DNA of 64,000 nt from Clostridium septicum (GTDB lineage: Bacteria; Bacillota; Clostridia; Clostridiales; Clostridiaceae). Both the position numbers and the translations under genes were made by a program. The stretch is from contig NZ_CP023671.1 in NCBI RefSeq assembly GCF_003606265.1, positions 1,116,001 to 1,180,000 of the forward strand, given 5' to 3'. Below the pieces are notes generated by a model. The model saw only the letters and a list, made by a program, of their open reading frames with translations. It did not search any database and was not told the DNA's origin. Positions 44,801 through 53,700 of the stretch are shown here, piece by piece (the stretch's first letter is position 1; each line of letters opens with the position of its first letter).

Positions 44801-45574
44801 TTACCTTGAAAATAATCTTAGAATAAAGTTTTTTTTCTTTTCTATAATATTTCCACCAAACTCAACATCTTTATTTAATAACATATCCTCAGACCATCTA
44901 TTGATTTCTGATAGATACTTCTTGTCTATTTTATTTATTGCTTCTAGCCCTAAACTCATATCAGTATTTCTCTTTACATCTCTATGAGCATCTGATCCTA
45001 TAAAGCTATATACCTTATTTTTCAAGAATATATTAGCAGTTTTTTTAGCATTCTTTCCAAACATCCCTGTTATACTTCCCGTATTTAATTGAAATAAGAA
45101 ACCTTCTCTTATAAGTTTATTTATAAGTCTTGGTTCCTCTATGAAAGGTTTGTATCTTTCTGGATGTGCTATTATTGGAATTATCCCTTTTATCTGAAGT
45201 TCATAAATATCATTTATTACATTAGTTCTTGAAAAGTTTCTCATAGGTAATTCTATAAGCATATACCTTGTATTATTTATTGTTCCTATTAACCCCTCAT
45301 TATAATATTTAAGAATATTTTCAGTATAATAAACTTCTTGTCCTGAATATATTTCTATATTTATACCATTTTCTTTAGTTAAAGCATTAAGTTCTTTTAC
45401 ATACTCTTTTACGTCTCCAGACTTAACTTCATATCTACCTGGAAAGAAATGTGGAGTTGCAACTATTTTTCTTGTTCCAGTTTCCACACTTTTTCTTAGC
45501 ATATTTAAAGTCATTTCTTTAGATTTAGATCCATCATCTATTCCATAAATAATATGCGAATGTAAATCTATCAT
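44801..45574 (-). CDS. cpsB: CpsB/CapC-type PHP protein-tyrosine phosphatase
   Basis: 257 residues. The metal-binding motifs of the PHP family are present: DLHSHIIYGIDDGSK (2-16), ATPHFFPGRY, SGQEVYYT, IIAHPERYKPF and FIGSDAHRD. It dephosphorylates the tyrosine cluster of the CpsD kinase. The ATG follows the stop of cpsD directly, so the three regulators (C, D, B) are translated as a unit. Only this copy of cpsCD has a linked cpsB; the copy at 12 kb does not. Confidence 0.94.
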   Translation of the reverse strand: MIDLHSHIIYGIDDGSKSKEMTLNMLRKSVETGTRKIVATPHFFPGRYEVKSGDVKEYVKELNALTKENGINIEIYSGQEVYYTENILKYYNEGLIGTINNTRYMLIELPMRNFSRTNVINDIYELQIKGIIPIIAHPERYKPFIEEPRLINKLIREGFLFQLNTGSITGMFGKNAKKTANIFLKNKVYSFIGSDAHRDVKRNTDMSLGLEAINKIDKKYLSEINRWSEDMLLNKDVEFGGNIIEKKKNFILRLFSR

Positions 45575-46225
45575 TTAACTTTCACCGTAATAATAGTATT
45601 GATTTTGTTTATTATCTACTCCATTTAATACAGTTCCTATTATATTGGCATTAACTTTTTTTAGTAGATTTATTGCATTACTTACTGAATCCCTTTTTGT
45701 TTGTTCTGCTTTAACTACAAGTATAGTACCATCAGCTCTTGTTGATAGTATTTGTGAGTCTGTAACTGCTTGAACTGGCGGAGTATCCAGGATTATATAA
45801 TCGAATCTTTCTTTTAATTCTTCTAAAAGTTTCCCCATTACTTTTGAAGCTAACATTTCTGATGGATTAGGTGGTATTTTTCCTGAAGTTAGTATTCTTA
45901 AATTATTTCCACGTTTTTTTGTTATTGACATTATGTCTTCTTTTCCTATTAAAACATCTGATAATCCTACCGTATTTGATATTTTAAACTTTTTATGTAT
46001 AGAGGGCTTTCTTAAATCGCAATCTATTAGTATTACTTTTTTATCGCCTTGTGCTAGTGATAACGCAAGATTCCCTGATGTAGTTGACTTTCCCTCTCCT
46101 GGTTCAGAACTTGTTACTACTATAACCCTAAAGTCCTTATCAAAAGAAGAATATTGTATATTTGTTCTTAATGTTCTATAGTTTTCTGCTGCTATAGATT
46201 TAGGCTGTTTTTCTACTATTAACAT
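45575..46225 (-). CDS. cpsD: CpsD/CapB-type tyrosine autokinase of the capsule operon
   Basis: 216 residues. Walker A EPGEGKSTTSGNLA, Walker A' ILIDCDLRKP, Walker B YIILDTPPV, and a C-terminal cluster YYYYGES rich in tyrosine, the usual autophosphorylation site. It needs the CpsC activator encoded 12 bp upstream. It is closely similar to the kinase at 11897-12547, whose tail has fewer tyrosines. It couples polymer length and export to the phosphorylation cycle with CpsB. Confidence 0.95.
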   Translation of the reverse strand: MLIVEKQPKSIAAENYRTLRTNIQYSSFDKDFRVIVVTSSEPGEGKSTTSGNLALSLAQGDKKVILIDCDLRKPSIHKKFKISNTVGLSDVLIGKEDIMSITKKRGNNLRILTSGKIPPNPSEMLASKVMGKLLEELKERFDYIILDTPPVQAVTDSQILSTRADGTILVVKAEQTKRDSVSNAINLLKKVNANIIGTVLNGVDNKQNQYYYYGES

Positions 46226-46237
46226 ACTGAATCTCCT

Positions 46238-46915
46238 TTACTCATTTTCCACTTTCGGTATTACACCTATTACTGGTATATCTAACTCTCTTTCAAGTTG
46301 CTCTTTAGTTTTAAAAGTATTATCCATAAATTCAAGCAATAAACATAAGCCTGTTCCTATCATAATGCCTAATAAGAATGCTATTGCTATATTCATCTTT
46401 TTATTTGGACTTACTGGTTTTTCTGGTAAAGAAACTTGTTCTATTATCTTTATGTTTCCGTTTGGTACTAACTCCTTAGATGTAGCTATAAATTGATCTG
46501 TTACTACCTTTATAACATTTTTTGCCTCTTCTCTATTTTTACTTCTAAATTTTATTTGAAGTATTTGTGTATCAGCAACAGGAACTACAGTTAAATTTTT
46601 TAAAACTTTACTCTCATCTAACTTTATATTTCCTTTATCTAATGCTTTTGATACAAGATCCTTAGTTTTTATAGCTTCTGAGTATGTCTTCATAAGTTTT
46701 TGGTACATAAGTACATCATTTTGATTATAACCTTGACTCTCTGTATCTTCTTTCCCTATAAATATCTTAGTGCTTGCTTCATATTGTGGTTTTATTATAA
46801 AAAAGCTTAGTATTGATGCAAGAATAACAGATACCAAAGTAATTATTACAATTAACCTCCACCTCTTCTTTAAAGCATCAAATAAATCCTGAACCCTTAT
46901 CGTTTGTTCTTCCAA
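46238..46915 (-). CDS. cpsC: CpsC/Wzz-type chain-length determinant, first gene of the capsule operon
   Basis: 225 residues with two membrane segments (~19-40 and ~172-194), the proline-rich LPEKPVSPNKKMN before the second and the cytoplasmic DIPVIGVIPKVEN tail. The start is TTG at 46915, nine bases after GGGAGG. It is the first of about 14 co-directional genes with short gaps, down to the terminator at 32250. A 399-bp gene-free region upstream must carry the operon promoter. Confidence 0.94.
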   Translation of the reverse strand: MEEQTIRVQDLFDALKKRWRLIVIITLVSVILASILSFFIIKPQYEASTKIFIGKEDTESQGYNQNDVLMYQKLMKTYSEAIKTKDLVSKALDKGNIKLDESKVLKNLTVVPVADTQILQIKFRSKNREEAKNVIKVVTDQFIATSKELVPNGNIKIIEQVSLPEKPVSPNKKMNIAIAFLLGIMIGTGLCLLLEFMDNTFKTKEQLERELDIPVIGVIPKVENE

Positions 46916-47263
46916 TGTAATAAACCTCCCGAACTATAATAAATAATTGCTTTTGTCGATAATTGTTTGTAATTATTCCAGTACATACCTTATCTTCCAC
47001 GTATAATTCTACCACACTTTTCGAACATTTTTTATAGTATTATTCAAAGTTTTATTTAATTATTTTAATATATACGTTTGTTTTTACTATTTTCCACAGT
47101 TTTTTATTAAATTTAATATTATTTTTAATTTTTTCGCCGATTTTAATATAAATTTATTATTTTATAATATTTTTCAACTTTTTGTGCCTTTATTTGTTCA
47201 GCCTATATTTTTAGTAATTATTTGTTTTTGCTTTCTAAAATCAAATAATTTTATTCAAAAAAA
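46916..47263. promoter_or_regulatory. Upstream region of the capsule operon
   Basis: No gene. On the minus strand the ribosome site GGGAGG lies near the TTG start. Several AT-rich -10-like strings occur, among them TAGAATTATACG about 90 bp upstream, but no convincing -35/-10 pair could be chosen. A TTTTGTCGAT string (46951-46960) is one base off a Spo0A box core. Confidence 0.35.
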
Positions 47264-47285
47264 GCCAGAGTATAACTACTCTGAC
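47264..47285 (-). terminator. Terminator of the SOS-type sigma factor gene
   Basis: A 9-bp stem with one G-U pair (47264-47272 with 47277-47285) has a 4-nt loop and seven T on the minus strand, 30 bp past the stop. Confidence 0.8.
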
Positions 47286-47314
47286 CATTTACTTTATTAT
47301 TATTATTATTTTAA

Positions 47315-47854
47315 TTATCTTTCCATATAATAACTGCTTATACTCTTTCTAATTTTCACTTTCATTTTATAAGCATCTGAATAGTTTATTCCCATAAAAT
47401 CGGCATAGCTAGTAAGTTTTTCACCATTTATATAAACCATTTCAAATAATATTCTCTCATCCTTTGAAAAACTTAAAACTATATTTTTTAATCTGTTAAT
47501 AACCTCTCTTTTCAAAACTTCTTCTTCTAGAGTTTCCACTTTTAACATTCTATTCTCTGATAATTCTTTATTATCAATATAAATTATGTTTTTATCACAT
47601 CTCTTTTTTAAATCTATAAGCTTATTGTTTATAGATCTTTTTAAATATGCAAAAAATAGCCTTTCCTTTTCTAAATCTATCTTTTCTATAACATTTAAAA
47701 CAACCATTACACATATTTGCTCTATATCTTCTTTTTCAAAGTTTTTTATATTAATTGACATATAACTTTTTATAATAAGGGGCTTGCAAGCAATTATAAT
47801 TAATTCTTTAGCTCTTTTATCACCAAGTTTGGCTTTTCTTAATAACTCTCTCAT
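47315..47854 (-). CDS. Small sigma-70-type factor of TcdR/BotR/UviA size, probably SOS-controlled
   Basis: 179 residues. A region-2-like helix set (KNFEKEDIEQICVMVVLNVI and FFAYLKRSINNKLIDLKKR, ~36-88) and a region-4-like HTH near the C-terminus (FSKDERILFEMVYINGEKL, YADFMGINYSDAYKMK) are seen. Length and layout fit the clostridial toxin/bacteriocin sigma group (TcdR, BotR, TetR, UviA), each about 180 residues. A perfect LexA-type palindrome touches its -10 box. In C. perfringens, uviA is known to be UV-induced, which fits. The targets are unknown; no bacteriocin gene adjoins. It could also be a divergent ECF-like factor. Confidence 0.75.
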   Translation of the reverse strand: MRELLRKAKLGDKRAKELIIIACKPLIIKSYMSINIKNFEKEDIEQICVMVVLNVIEKIDLEKERLFFAYLKRSINNKLIDLKKRCDKNIIYIDNKELSENRMLKVETLEEEVLKREVINRLKNIVLSFSKDERILFEMVYINGEKLTSYADFMGINYSDAYKMKVKIRKSISSYYMER

Positions 47855-47873
47855 TTTTCTCTCAACCTCCCTA

Positions 47874-47899
47874 ATATTTAGAACAAACGTTCTAAATAT
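47874..47899. promoter_or_regulatory. LexA (SOS) box upstream of the small sigma factor
   Basis: A perfect palindrome, ATATTTAGAAC-N4-GTTCTAAATAT, contains GAACAAACGTTC, the GAAC-N4-GTTC core of Gram-positive LexA/DinR sites. It directly abuts the -10 box and lies where RNA polymerase starts, 20 bp upstream of the ATG at 47854. Confidence 0.85.
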
Positions 47900-47928
47900 A
47901 TTATAACAACTTACCCCTCTTTATGGAA
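47900..47928 (-). promoter_or_regulatory. Promoter of the small sigma factor gene
   Basis: On the minus strand a perfect TATAAT (47900-47905) has a weak -35 (TTCCAT, 47923-47928) at 17 bp. The transcript would start inside the LexA palindrome. Confidence 0.6.
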
Positions 47929-48021
47929 TGAATTCTTTTACCATTTACAATTTATTTACTTTTAAATATTGAAAGTTATTTATATAACTAAATTTAAAGA
48001 TTAGCAAGTCCACTTTTAAAC

Positions 48022-48180
48022 CTTGGATTTTTTTCACTATATCCTCTTTATAAATCTTATATAACAAGAAACTACTAAATACATACCTTATATTCTTTAG
48101 GTAAACTTATTTAGCTTCAAAATCATTATTAAGTTATCTGCAATTTGGATGTTAATATAATTTCCTAAAGAATAAAAAAA
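48022..48180. repeat. Degenerate intergenic repeat, copy B
   Basis: Aligns with copy A at 8050-8217 in the same orientation. The shared end reads ATTATTAAGTTAT, later TTAATATAA and TTTCCTAAAG, followed in both cases by an A-rich stretch and a terminator hairpin. It lies 120-330 bp upstream of the small sigma factor start. Confidence 0.55.
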
Positions 48181-48205
48181 TGCCTGTAACTCTAGGTTAC
48201 AGACA
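48181..48205 (-). terminator. Terminator of the DUF1659/DUF2922 pair
   Basis: A 10-bp stem TGCCTGTAAC (48181-48190) / GTTACAGACA (48196-48205) has one G-U pair as minus-strand RNA and a long T run after it. Confidence 0.85.
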
Positions 48206-48214
48206 CTTTTTAAA

Positions 48215-48433
48215 TTAAGACATACTAACTTCAGTAACTTCTCTAACTACTATTTCAGCTTTTACCTTACTTGCTAAAGCTCCAGCCTCTGTTTCTATAG
48301 TTTTTGTTTCTATAATCTTATCCATTAATGCATTAATTTCAGTATCATTTACATCTGATTTTACATCTCTTACAGATAATCTAACTGTTCTATCCACTGG
48401 ATCTTTAAATCCCATTACAACTGTTGTTGCCAT
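48215..48433 (-). CDS. DUF2922-family small protein
   Basis: 72 residues, starting MATTVVMGFKDPVDRTVRLSV and containing TEINALMDKIIET, the pattern of the short DUF2922 family found in clostridia and bacilli. There is no signal peptide or membrane segment. It lies 21 bp downstream of a DUF1659 gene, a pairing that recurs in these bacteria; no function is established. ATG 48433 follows an AGGAGG site. It is co-transcribed with its neighbour and ends at a strong terminator. Confidence 0.85.
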   Translation of the reverse strand: MATTVVMGFKDPVDRTVRLSVRDVKSDVNDTEINALMDKIIETKTIETEAGALASKVKAEIVVREVTEVSMS

Positions 48434-48454
48434 AAAAATTACCTCCTTTCTTTA

Positions 48455-48661
48455 TTAACCTTTTAAAATTTCAAAAACTTGCTCTTTTTTAATGCTAGTT
48501 ATTGAATGTTCTATTATTTTGTCTAATTCATCACTTAGCTTAACTAAGTTTTCATCACTAGCTTCAGATGAAATGTTCTTGAAGCTTTGATTCTTTTTTT
48601 TGTCACCAATTTCATAACCAACTTTTAATGTATTCTTTATTAAGTTTTTTGTAACTGCCAT
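48455..48661 (-). CDS. DUF1659-family small protein
   Basis: 68 residues, starting MAVTKNLIKNTLKVGYEIG and containing FKNISSEASDENLVKLSDELDKII. Length and pattern fit DUF1659. It is first of a two-gene unit with the DUF2922 gene. The ATG follows GGAGGTG. Upstream, at 48673-48697, lies a motif that recurs in mirror orientation before the divergent sigma-like gene. Function unknown. Confidence 0.85.
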   Translation of the reverse strand: MAVTKNLIKNTLKVGYEIGDKKKNQSFKNISSEASDENLVKLSDELDKIIEHSITSIKKEQVFEILKG

Positions 48662-48672
48662 GTTATCACCTC

Positions 48673-48697
48673 CTACACTTAATAAATATGCAGTTAA
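48673..48697 (-). promoter_or_regulatory. Shared divergent motif, copy facing the DUF1659 gene
   Basis: The minus strand reads TTAACTGCATATTTATTA then AGTGTAGG, directly before the GGAGG site. It matches the copy at 48769-48791 in 16 of the first 18 positions, but in the opposite orientation. Confidence 0.6.
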
Positions 48698-48768
48698 TAA
48701 TTTTTTTAAGGTTTTTTTTAATAAAAAATATATTTAAATTTTTTATTATTTTTTCTAAAAAACTTCTC

Positions 48769-48791
48769 TTTACTGCGTATTTATTATGTAG
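48769..48791 (+). promoter_or_regulatory. Shared divergent motif, copy facing the second sigma-like gene
   Basis: The plus strand reads TTTACTGCGTATTTATTA then TGTAGAGG, about 50 bp upstream of ATG 48838. The pair could be two promoters used by one sigma factor, or two operators. Confidence 0.6.
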
Positions 48792-48837
48792 AGGGGTTTT
48801 TAAATTTTATTTAAATAATAAATTAGGAGGATATATT

Positions 48838-49422
48838 ATGTGTTTTTGTGAATTGCTTTCTACTGCTCAAAAAGGAAATACTTCTTCAGTAGAAGAAATA
48901 ATAAATTTATTTTATCCATTAGTATTAAAGGAAGCTAAAAAAGTTTATTTAAAAAGCTATACTTTTGAAGATCTTATACAACTTGGTGTACTTAATGTAA
49001 TTAAAGCAATATATATGTTTGATATTAATAAAAATATCAATAGTTTTTCTTCTTATGTATTTTGGAGTGTAAAAAATGGGTTTGGATATCTTTGTAGAAA
49101 AGAAGTTAGATATAATGAAATATGCAGTTTAGATTTTAATTCCACTGAAGATTTAAGCCTTATTGACTTTCTTCCAGCTGCAAATAATATTGAAAATGAA
49201 GTTGTTGAAAAATCAGATATATTAGAATTAAATCTTGCTTTATCTAAACTTAATAAAGAAGAATTAGAGTTAATAACATTTATCTATTTAGGAAAGGATA
49301 AAAGAACCTTAACAAGTTATTGCAAGGAAATGAAAAAAGATTATTATTATGCTACCCGTATAAAAAAGCAAAGTTTGGATAAACTAAGAAACTTCTTATC
49401 TTTTAATATAAAAATTTTTTAA
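48838..49422 (+). CDS. Second small sigma-70-like protein
   Basis: 194 residues from ATG 48838, seven bases after AGGAGG; a longer upstream frame has no ribosome site and is translated AT-rich noise. Region 2-like: EEIINLFYPLVLKEAKKVYL, FEDLIQLGVLNVIKAIYMFD and NSFSSYVFWSVKNGFGYL. Region 4-like: LNKEELELITFIYLGKD and LTSYCKEMKKDYYYATR. Such proteins are annotated as helix-turn-helix or sigma-70 family next to DUF1659/DUF2922 pairs in other clostridia. It is divergent from that pair and shares with it the motif at 48673/48769. A target cannot be named. Confidence 0.75.
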   Translation: MCFCELLSTAQKGNTSSVEEIINLFYPLVLKEAKKVYLKSYTFEDLIQLGVLNVIKAIYMFDINKNINSFSSYVFWSVKNGFGYLCRKEVRYNEICSLDFNSTEDLSLIDFLPAANNIENEVVEKSDILELNLALSKLNKEELELITFIYLGKDKRTLTSYCKEMKKDYYYATRIKKQSLDKLRNFLSFNIKIF

Positions 49423-49563
49423 TATGAAAAATTTATTCTTTTGCTATAATATAAATTAGATAATATTTCTAATTTTAAATTTTCAATATTTTCTATAAAT
49501 TTATTTATATACAATTAAATTATTTAAATTAATATACTAAAGTTTAAGGAGGATTACTTTAAT

Positions 49564-50397
49564 ATGAGTAACTATAAATTAATATGTATTGATATGGATG
49601 GAACATTACTTGATGATAACCATAAAGTAAGTAATGAAAATAAATTAGCACTTAAAGCCGCTACTGAAAAAGGGGTTAAAGTTGCAATTACTACTGGAAG
49701 AATTTTTTGTTCTGCTAAGTATTACTCTGATTTAATTGGAGTGGATGCACCTGTTATAGCGTCTAATGGAGCTTATGTTCGTGAAAAAAATTCTGACAAA
49801 CCTATTTTTGAAAACCCACTTCCTGCAAAAATATTGCATGAGGTTTATTCTATAATTAGAAAATATGGACTTCATGTTAATTTAAATACTTCTGATACAG
49901 TTTTAAGAGAAACAGAAGTCCCTAAAGATCATGCTTATGCTATTATGAATAAAAATTTACCTGATGATCAAAAAATAAAGTTTATCATATCTGAAGATTT
50001 AACTAAATATATAGATGATTTTAACGGACAAATTTTAAAAGCTATTACTATTGAAGAAGAAAATATAGATGCTCTTTTTAAAGCTAAAGAAGAGTTAAAG
50101 GAAAAATTTAAAGATGAACTACATATAGTTAGTTCAAGCCCAAAAAATTTCGAAGTAATGCTTGGAACATCTTCAAAAGGAAATGCAGTAAAAAAATTAG
50201 CTGAAAACTTTGGTTTATCTCCTGAAAATGTGATTTGCATTGGTGATTCTGAAAATGATTTGTCTATGCTAAGATATGCAGGTCTTGGAGTTGCAATGGG
50301 CAATGGACTTGATATTGTAAAAGAAGAAGCTGATTTTATAACTGATACTAATCTAAATAGTGGTGTTGCTAAAGTAATTGAAAAATTCGTTCTTTAG
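49564..50397 (+). CDS. Cof-type HAD-superfamily phosphatase
   Basis: 277 residues. Motif I CIDMDGTLLDDN (8-19) with the nucleophilic Asp pair, motif II ITTGR, Lys in the SSKGNAVKKLAE block and motif IV GDSENDLSMLRYAG are all present, with the C2B cap between. These cytoplasmic Mg2+ enzymes hydrolyse sugar phosphates or cofactor phosphates; the substrate here is not predictable. ATG 49564 follows AAGGAGG. Confidence 0.93.
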   Translation: MSNYKLICIDMDGTLLDDNHKVSNENKLALKAATEKGVKVAITTGRIFCSAKYYSDLIGVDAPVIASNGAYVREKNSDKPIFENPLPAKILHEVYSIIRKYGLHVNLNTSDTVLRETEVPKDHAYAIMNKNLPDDQKIKFIISEDLTKYIDDFNGQILKAITIEEENIDALFKAKEELKEKFKDELHIVSSSPKNFEVMLGTSSKGNAVKKLAENFGLSPENVICIGDSENDLSMLRYAGLGVAMGNGLDIVKEEADFITDTNLNSGVAKVIEKFVL

Positions 50398-50410
50398 AAA
50401 GGATATAACT

Positions 50411-50667
50411 ATGCTAGATAAACTAACTCTAAAAAAGGCTGGTCTTAATTCATTAAAATAAAATGGACTAAAAATATTACTATATTTTTTATATTTTCTT
50501 TTGACTTAGCAATTCCCCTTACTTTTATTTCTATCTTTAACCAACTACTAATAGGTACTTCATTTGAAAGATGGTTTATGAGTTTAATATATGTAATAAG
50601 TCTTATTGCTAATATATCTATATTAAATAAACTAAAAAGAAGAAAAACAATGGTTATATTGCAATAA
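50411..50667 (+). pseudogene. Frameshifted small membrane protein ORF
   Basis: AGAAAGGA precedes ATG 50411, which opens MLDKLTLKKAGLNSLK and then a stop. A second frame, overlapping from 50452, reads IKIKWTKNITIFFIFSF and continues with two hydrophobic segments to KLKRRKTMVILQ and a stop at 50667. Joined by one frameshift they would make a protein of about 85 residues with two membrane segments. No family is recognised. Confidence 0.4.
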
Positions 50668-50712
50668 AAATAATTATAATAGCTTATATATATTATTTTC
50701 TACTTTATATAA

Positions 50713-50742
50713 AAAAGGAGTTGTTTTGAGACAACTCCTTTT
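50713..50742. terminator. Terminator of the large GH84 gene
   Basis: A perfect 12-bp stem AAAAGGAGTTGT (50713-50724 with 50731-50742) has T residues on the minus strand. It lies 6 bp past the GH84 stop. Confidence 0.88.
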
Positions 50743-50747
50743 AAATC

Positions 50748-53700
50748 TTATTTATTCTTTTTTCTTAAACAGCTTCCAGCACCTATAGCTAATAATCCCA
50801 TTAATGCTACTGCAACTGCTGGAGTTCCACCTGCATTAGGTAAGTTTCCACTTGAATTACCTGATGGTTTTCCACCACTAGAACTTCCTTGTCCTTCTCC
50901 ATTTCCAGGTTGTCCTGTGCTTCCTTGTTCTTTTTCTTTTAAAGCTTCTATAGCTTTAATTATATTATCTATAGCCTTCTGTACATCTTCATCTGTAACA
51001 TTTTCATTTTCTATAAGTTTTTCTGCATTTTCTAAAGCTTCCTTAAGAGCATTTAATGATTCAGATGTATACTTATCTTCTCCATTTATTACTTCTTTAG
51101 CCTTTTCAATAATTTCTTTTAATGAAGTTAAATCAGCTTTTTTAACTAAAGCTTTATTAGCATCATTAATAGCTTTTATTGCAGCTTGAATTTCTTCCTT
51201 TGTTGCACTTGAATTTTCTAAAACTTTCTTTCCTGCTTCCATAGCTGAAAGTAAAGCATTTGCAGAGTCTTTAGTGTATCCATCTAAGTTAATTTTTTCG
51301 CCTTCTTCTATAGCCTTCTTTAACTCTTGAATATCTACTAAATTATTTACTGCTATTTCCAATTCTTTATATGCCTCTAAAATTTCTTCCTTTATAGCAT
51401 CTTCATTATCCATTACCTTCTTAGCTAATTGTAGTTTTTCATCTACAACACGCCAAGTTGATTCTGTGTAATTTGATTTCTCTAATGATTCAGTTTTATT
51501 TATTAAATCTTCTAATTTTTCCTTACTTGGCTTTAATCTTAAATCTAAGAATGCCTTCATTAAATCTTCATAAGCTTCAGCAACTTCATATTCTAATGCA
51601 TTTTCATCTGCTATAACTACATTAGCCTTTTCTAATTCTATCACCAATTTATCCCATGTAGATTTAATATATTCTTTGCTATCTAACTTGCTAATTCTGT
51701 CTACTAATGCTATTAAGCTAGTTTTATCTCCCTTATAGAAAGATAAATATTGCATTGCTTTACTTAAGCTATCAAAAGCATCATTTACCTCTTCTTGAGT
51801 AGCATCCTTATTCTTAGCTCTTTCTAGAACTTCTATAGATTTTGCTCTTTCCTTTAAGAATAAGTCTTTTACTACAGGAATTAATTTATCTATTTCTTCA
51901 TCTGTAATTTTATTTGCTTCATCTACAGCAATTTCTAAACCTAGTGTAAATGTTGCTCTTTCCTTTAAGCCTTCAATTGATTTTTCTAAGTTAACCTTAG
52001 CTTCATCAACTGCTGCTTGAGTAGTATTTTGTAAATCAGCTAAAATCTCTTTTGCTGAGTTTAACGCTTCACTATAAACAACCCAAGAAGATACTGTATA
52101 TCTATCTTCTACAAAATTGCATGAATCAACAAGTTCTTGCAACCCACTACCATCAACAATATTTAATACTAAGCCTTCTTCTGCAGCTATAAGACCTGCT
52201 AAAGCTTCATCTATTTCACTTTGTAATGCATTATTATTGTTTAATACTACTTCAGCTATCTTTAATGCATCTTCTAATACTTTAAAGCTTTCAGCTGTAT
52301 AGTTATCTCCATTAAGAAGAGATAGCTCATCAAACTTAGACTTTAATTCATCAGAATTTGGTAACTCATAATTATTTATTGTAATTATTTCATAAATAGT
52401 TGGAGCTACTCCTTCCCAATCTATTCTTATTTCAAATATATTTTCAAACTTAGGATTTAATAATTCTGTTAAGCTCTTATCTAATGTTCCAAGCTCATTC
52501 CATACTGGTTCACCTGCTTCATTATAGCCTGTTCTAACCATTACCTTAGCATTTGAAATAGAACTTCCACTTTGAACAATATTAATCTTCTTAATATCTG
52601 TCTTTTCTGATAAACGATATGTGAAACTTCCACTTGTTATAGCTCCATTATTTGTATTTGGCTTATATGCAGTAGCTAAGTTTCCATCTGATACTTTTCC
52701 TGGTTCAAATCCTTTTAATTCAATAGGATTTGAAGTATAAGTTGGATTATTTTCAGTTCTTACATATTCACCATTATTTATTAGTATTTCGTTTATTACA
52801 GACCAACGTCCTGAATTTGCTGCTGTAAATAATACTCTTAAATATCTAGCTTGTAAATCTAAGTTTTCACCTTCTACATAACTATGTGATATTGGAATTA
52901 TTCCATTTGATACACTACCATGCTTATATCCATTTTCGCCTGGTTTTGCATCAAAATTATTTGTATTTTCAACTCCATCTCCAATAACTATAGCATCTGT
53001 CCATTCTTCTCCATTTAATGATACTTGAATTTTAGCATCACGAATATGATCTACTTCAGTATCTAATACTGCATATTTAATATTATTGATATTCCTAGTT
53101 TGTCCTAAATCATACACTATAGTACTATCTGTTCTAGGAGGTCCCCCAAACTTAACTGATGTATTAAAGTTTCCATCAAAGGCTAACTTTGGATTTTCCC
53201 CATTATGAGGTTCTACATAAGAACTTAATAAAGATGGTGGATATACTTCATTTGATTCTACTTCAAATGCTGATACATTAAATGTTACAGTCTTATCTGC
53301 AATTAATCTAATATAACGAGCATCCTTTAAATTTGAAGTATCTACTGCATTCCATTCGATTTCATTCATAGAACTTTCTAATCTTAATCCATCCATATTT
53401 GAAATATTAGCTGTAACTCTGCTTATATTTTTAATACGATTTAGCTTAACTCCTATATATTCGCCAGCATTAAGTGTAATATTATTTTGTGGAATTAATT
53501 TAGTTAATGAATCTGTTGAAGTTGATTTTATCCCTGAATCAACATTAGTATAAATGTTTTTAGTGTCTCCAATCTCTTCATTTCTAACTCTTTCAATTCT
53601 TATTTCTGAGAATTTAACCCACTTATTTAATTCTCTCATATTAGTAAGTCTTACATATCTAGCTTGTGCTCCATGTAAGTTTTCATTAATGATATCTTTA

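Noticed and set aside
48688..48837. N-terminal extension of the second sigma-like protein by 50 residues
   Set aside because: The AGGAGG site seven bases before ATG 48838 fixes the start. The upstream frame crosses the shared promoter motif.
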